Shown in pieces: positions 11,732 through 13,563 of a stretch of 13,563 bases of DNA. The stretch lies in contig JAUHYJ010000028.1 in assembly GCA_030425785.1 (NCBI GenBank), forward strand, positions 1-13,563. The letters are read 5' to 3'. The notes beneath the pieces were generated by a model. The model was not told the DNA's origin. It searched no databases and worked only from the letters and a program-made list of their open reading frames with translations. The first letter of the stretch is position 1. Each line of letters begins with the position of its first letter. This DNA comes from Acidimicrobiia bacterium. GTDB taxonomy: Bacteria > Actinomycetota > Acidimicrobiia > Acidimicrobiales > Ilumatobacteraceae. The position numbers and the translations under genes are program-made.

Positions 11732-12868
11732 TCAGCCGTTGCCGGCGAGGAACTGCATCAGCCGACGGAGCGTGACGAGGCCGAGGTAGCGCCCGGCGTC
11801 GTCGGTCACCATGACGGGCGACTCGGGGTGGTCCGTCGACGTCGACCACCGTTGCGCCAGCTCGCGCGGCGCCGTGTGGACGTTGGCGACGAGGGATGGC
11901 CGGACTCGGCCGTCGTCGAGACGACCGACGCAGCTGATCAGGCCGATCGGGCGCTGGTCGGCGTCGACGACGGCGCGGTACAGGTCGGTGTGATCGATCC
12001 ACCGCAGCGGGTCCCGGTCGTCGGCGGGGACGGGTGCGACGGCGTCGACGAGCCGGTGCAGCGTCGGCCGCGCCTGGATCGTCGGCTCGCCGAGTGCCCC
12101 GAGAGCGTCCGGTGCCAGCTCGGCCCAGGGCGCCGCCGGTCGCCCGAAGAACCAGCCCTGGGCGAGCGGCACCTCGAGATCGTCGAGCCGGCACGCCTCG
12201 GCGGCGGTCTCGATGCCTTCGGCGAGCAGCCAGGCGTCGAGCCGGTTCGCGAGCACGCCGATCATCTCGGCGACCGCGACCTTGCTCTCGTCGCGGTCGA
12301 TCCCTGCGACCATGCTGCGGTCGAGTTTCAGGATCGACGGCCTGAGCAGCAGCATCTGGCGCAGCCCGGAGTGTCCGGCGCCTGCGTCGTCGATCGCGAT
12401 CAGTGCGCCGGCGTCGCGCAAGGCGGCGACGGAGCGATCGATCTCGTCGAACTCCCAGGCGTGGTGTTCGGTCAACTCGACGACGACGCCGCCGAGCGCG
12501 CCGGCGTCGCGGAACGCGTCGGCGACGGGTTCGCTCGCGAGATGGATCGGGTCGACATTGACGCTGAGAAAGCAATTCGCCGGCAGGGTCCGGCGATGCG
12601 ACAGGGCGCGCCGGATCGCCGCCGCCTCGAGGTCGGCGCCGACGCCGTGGTCGGTGGCGAGCTGGAACCAGCGGTCGGGGCTCAGCGACGGCGCGTCGTC
12701 GAGGTCGAAGCGCGACAACGCCTCGAAACCCGCGACGCGCCGGGCGCGCAGGTCGACGATCGGCTGGAAGACCGTCGTGAGACCGTGGCCGGTGACGAAG
12801 CGATCGAGGAAGTGGTGGTGGGCGGGAGCCGCCACCGACGGCGGCGACCCGCTCGCCGGGCCGTGCAC
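11732..12868 (-). CDS. EAL-domain cyclic-di-GMP phosphodiesterase with C-terminal CBS-pair domain
   Basis: A 378-residue soluble protein without membrane helices. The EAL domain (about 27-250) hydrolyses c-di-GMP to pGpG. The usual catalytic and metal-binding motifs are visible: GFEALSRF (Glu49), SVNVDP (Asn104), ELTEH (Glu131), IDDAGAGHSGL (Asp160, Asp161), LKLDRS (Lys181), AEGIE (Glu217, Glu220) and QGWFFGRP (Gln237). Loop 6 reads DDAGAGHS where most family members have DDFGTGYS, a change seen in some EAL proteins, which may affect dimer-coupled activation. No GGDEF domain is present. Residues about 262-375 form two CBS-like halves, ending in VVDADQRPIGLIS (300-312) and PVMVTDDAGRYLGLVTLRRLM (351-371), which often sense nucleotides. 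The GTG start lies 13 bp behind a DUF1059 gene, so the two are probably co-transcribed; no RBS is visible. Confidence 0.9.
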   Translation of the reverse strand: MHGPASGSPPSVAAPAHHHFLDRFVTGHGLTTVFQPIVDLRARRVAGFEALSRFDLDDAPSLSPDRWFQLATDHGVGADLEAAAIRRALSHRRTLPANCFLSVNVDPIHLASEPVADAFRDAGALGGVVVELTEHHAWEFDEIDRSVAALRDAGALIAIDDAGAGHSGLRQMLLLRPSILKLDRSMVAGIDRDESKVAVAEMIGVLANRLDAWLLAEGIETAAEACRLDDLEVPLAQGWFFGRPAAPWAELAPDALGALGEPTIQARPTLHRLVDAVAPVPADDRDPLRWIDHTDLYRAVVDADQRPIGLISCVGRLDDGRVRPSLVANVHTAPRELAQRWSTSTDHPESPVMVTDDAGRYLGLVTLRRLMQFLAGNG

Positions 12869-12881
12869 GGCGTCGTCGCGG

Positions 12882-13058
12882 TCAGCCGACCGGGACGATC
12901 AACGAGCGGACCTGCTCGACGAGTTCGGGTGGGACGGTGGTCAGGCCGTGGAACTCGGCGGCGTGCGCGGCGACACCGGCGAGGATCTCGTCGTCGGTGC
13001 TGGCCGAGAAGGTTGCGTCGCAACCGGGGACCACGTCGCCACAGGCGAACTGCTTCAT
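12882..13058 (-). CDS. Small DUF1059-family protein (58 aa), copy 2
   Basis: A 58-residue protein beginning MKQFACGDVVPGCDATFSAS, the classic DUF1059 start, and continuing TDDEILAGVAAHAAEFHG. Cys6, Cys13, His32 and His37 match the positions in the first copy. Both end in a (R)SLIVP/SSIVP tail. The start is certain: AGAAGGAG ends 5 nt before the ATG, the best ribosome binding site in the window. Its stop is 13 bp from the EAL-CBS gene on the same strand, so the two form an operon. The family is widespread in archaea and actinobacteria and has no known function; the CxxxxxxC plus HxxxxH pattern suggests metal or redox binding (inference). Confidence 0.85.
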   Translation of the reverse strand: MKQFACGDVVPGCDATFSASTDDEILAGVAAHAAEFHGLTTVPPELVEQVRSLIVPVG

Positions 13059-13063
13059 CGGGA

Positions 13064-13071
13064 CTCCTTCT
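13064..13071 (-). promoter_or_regulatory. Strong ribosome binding site AGAAGGAG for DUF1059 copy 2
   Basis: On the minus strand AGAAGGAG is followed by TCCCG and ATG 13058. It is a near-ideal Shine-Dalgarno sequence, in contrast with the leaderless-looking starts elsewhere in the window. Confidence 0.7.
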
Positions 13072-13087
13072 GATCGACCGGCCGATC
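13072..13087. repeat. Imperfect 16-bp palindrome upstream of DUF1059 copy 2
   Basis: GATCGACCGGCCGATC is a palindrome except for one mismatched pair. It directly abuts the ribosome binding site of the DUF1059-EAL unit. It could be an operator or an RNA hairpin over the leader, or chance in GC-rich DNA. The remaining 80 bp up to the dioxygenase gene hold a small CCCGG-GAACG-CCGGG hairpin and no promoter that I can call. Confidence 0.3.
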
Positions 13088-13167
13088 CGGTCGCCAGAGG
13101 GTGTATCGGCCCGGGAACGCCGGGACCTGAACGCTTCCCGGCCGATTCGCCCGTTCGGGTTCGTCGG

Positions 13168-13563
13168 TCAGGCCGGGTCGAGGACGAAGTCGAACTCGGC
13201 GCTCAGCTCGCCCTGGTCGTCCTCGGTGAAGTCGACGATCAGGCTCTCGCGGACGCCGAACACGGCGTCGTCGTAGAGGTGGTCGCTCTTGCGGTCGAAG
13301 ATGTGGGTGATCAGCTCCTTGTAGCCGGGGTGCTTGACCCACGTGTGGAGGTGACCGGGTCGCATCCAGCCGCGGTTGTTGGCCTTGAGCAGCGCGCCGA
13401 CCGGCCCGTCGTGGGGGATCGGGTACTTGCCCGGTCGCACCGTGCGGATCTCGTAGCGCCCGTCGGCATCGGTGCGGTAGACCCCGCGCAGGTTGAACGC
13501 GCTCTGACCGTCGATCTCCTGCACCTGGTAGAAGCCGTCGGTGTTGCTCTGCCAGCAGTCGAG
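13168..13563 (-). CDS. Intradiol ring-cleavage dioxygenase, catechol/hydroxyquinol 1,2-dioxygenase type (5' end beyond window)
   Basis: The last 131 residues of a non-haem Fe(III) dioxygenase that splits a catechol or hydroxyquinol ring between the two hydroxyls, giving a cis,cis-muconate or maleylacetate. The frame is open to the window edge, so the N-terminal linker/dimer region is missing. All four iron ligands are visible: Tyr12 of the fragment in NTDGFYQV, Tyr47 in GKYPIPHDG, and His71/His73 in RPGHLHTW. Their spacing (35, 24, 2) is nearly that of the Acinetobacter catechol 1,2-dioxygenase (36, 24, 2). YPIPHDGPVG and DDAVFGVRESLIVDF favour the hydroxyquinol/chlorocatechol branch over classic catA, but the substrate is not certain. 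Preceding same-strand genes are out of view; the DUF1059-EAL unit follows after 109 bp. Confidence 0.9.
   Translation of the reverse strand, partial: LDCWQSNTDGFYQVQEIDGQSAFNLRGVYRTDADGRYEIRTVRPGKYPIPHDGPVGALLKANNRGWMRPGHLHTWVKHPGYKELITHIFDRKSDHLYDDAVFGVRESLIVDFTEDDQGELSAEFDFVLDPA

Noticed and set aside
11582..13276. 564-codon open frame on the plus strand opposite the EAL-CBS gene
   Set aside because: Antisense to the EAL-CBS gene and both DUF1059 neighbours, all with recognisable motifs; no motif of its own.

Overview
The window is GC-rich, densely packed bacterial DNA with short intergenic gaps, GTG as well as ATG starts, and several start codons lying directly behind a TANNNT-like hexamer (leaderless style). 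This points to an actinobacterium. Two secreted proteins carry 'PARLLETR ... SNVNYGPGDVV ... VCIY ... DLIVDV' repeats, which I associate with the Acidimicrobiia (Ilumatobacter-like). That placement is inference and not proved here. I see 13 protein genes, two of them cut by the window edges. I see no RNA gene, CRISPR array, insertion sequence or stretch over 300 bases without a gene.

Left part (1-5600): the 3' end of a secreted repeat protein; a small SRPBCC-fold protein; a minus-strand pair made of a luciferase-like flavin monooxygenase and an alpha/beta hydrolase separated by one base; and, head-to-head with that pair, a Bcr/CflA-type MFS transporter. The monooxygenase, hydrolase and transporter look like a small-molecule oxidation, hydrolysis and transport module of unknown substrate.

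Middle (5601-11453): a secreted arylsulfotransferase-like protein fused behind three copies of the same kind of repeat as in the first gene, then a homoprotocatechuate (4-hydroxyphenylacetate) catabolic core. A MarR regulator and the extradiol dioxygenase hpaD lie on the minus strand, with the hydroxylase hpaB divergent from them. HpaB would turn 4-hydroxyphenylacetate into 3,4-dihydroxyphenylacetate, and HpaD would cleave that ring. The regulator and hpaB are separated by only 35 bp of unusually AT-rich DNA in which two promoters appear to interleave, one with a perfect TTGACA. No flavin reductase (hpaC) or later pathway enzyme is present in the window.

Right part (11458-13563): an EAL-CBS cyclic-di-GMP phosphodiesterase gene bracketed by two tiny DUF1059 genes. 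Both encode 58 residues with Cys and His at identical positions. At the edge is the C-terminal catalytic part of an intradiol ring-cleavage dioxygenase (catechol/hydroxyquinol 1,2-dioxygenase type), a second aromatic ring-opening enzyme.

The most noteworthy items are the DUF1059/EAL-CBS/DUF1059 arrangement, the interleaved hpaR-hpaB promoter region, the repeat-arylsulfotransferase fusion and the repeated leaderless-promoter geometry. None is proved to be a new system; each comes with a test.
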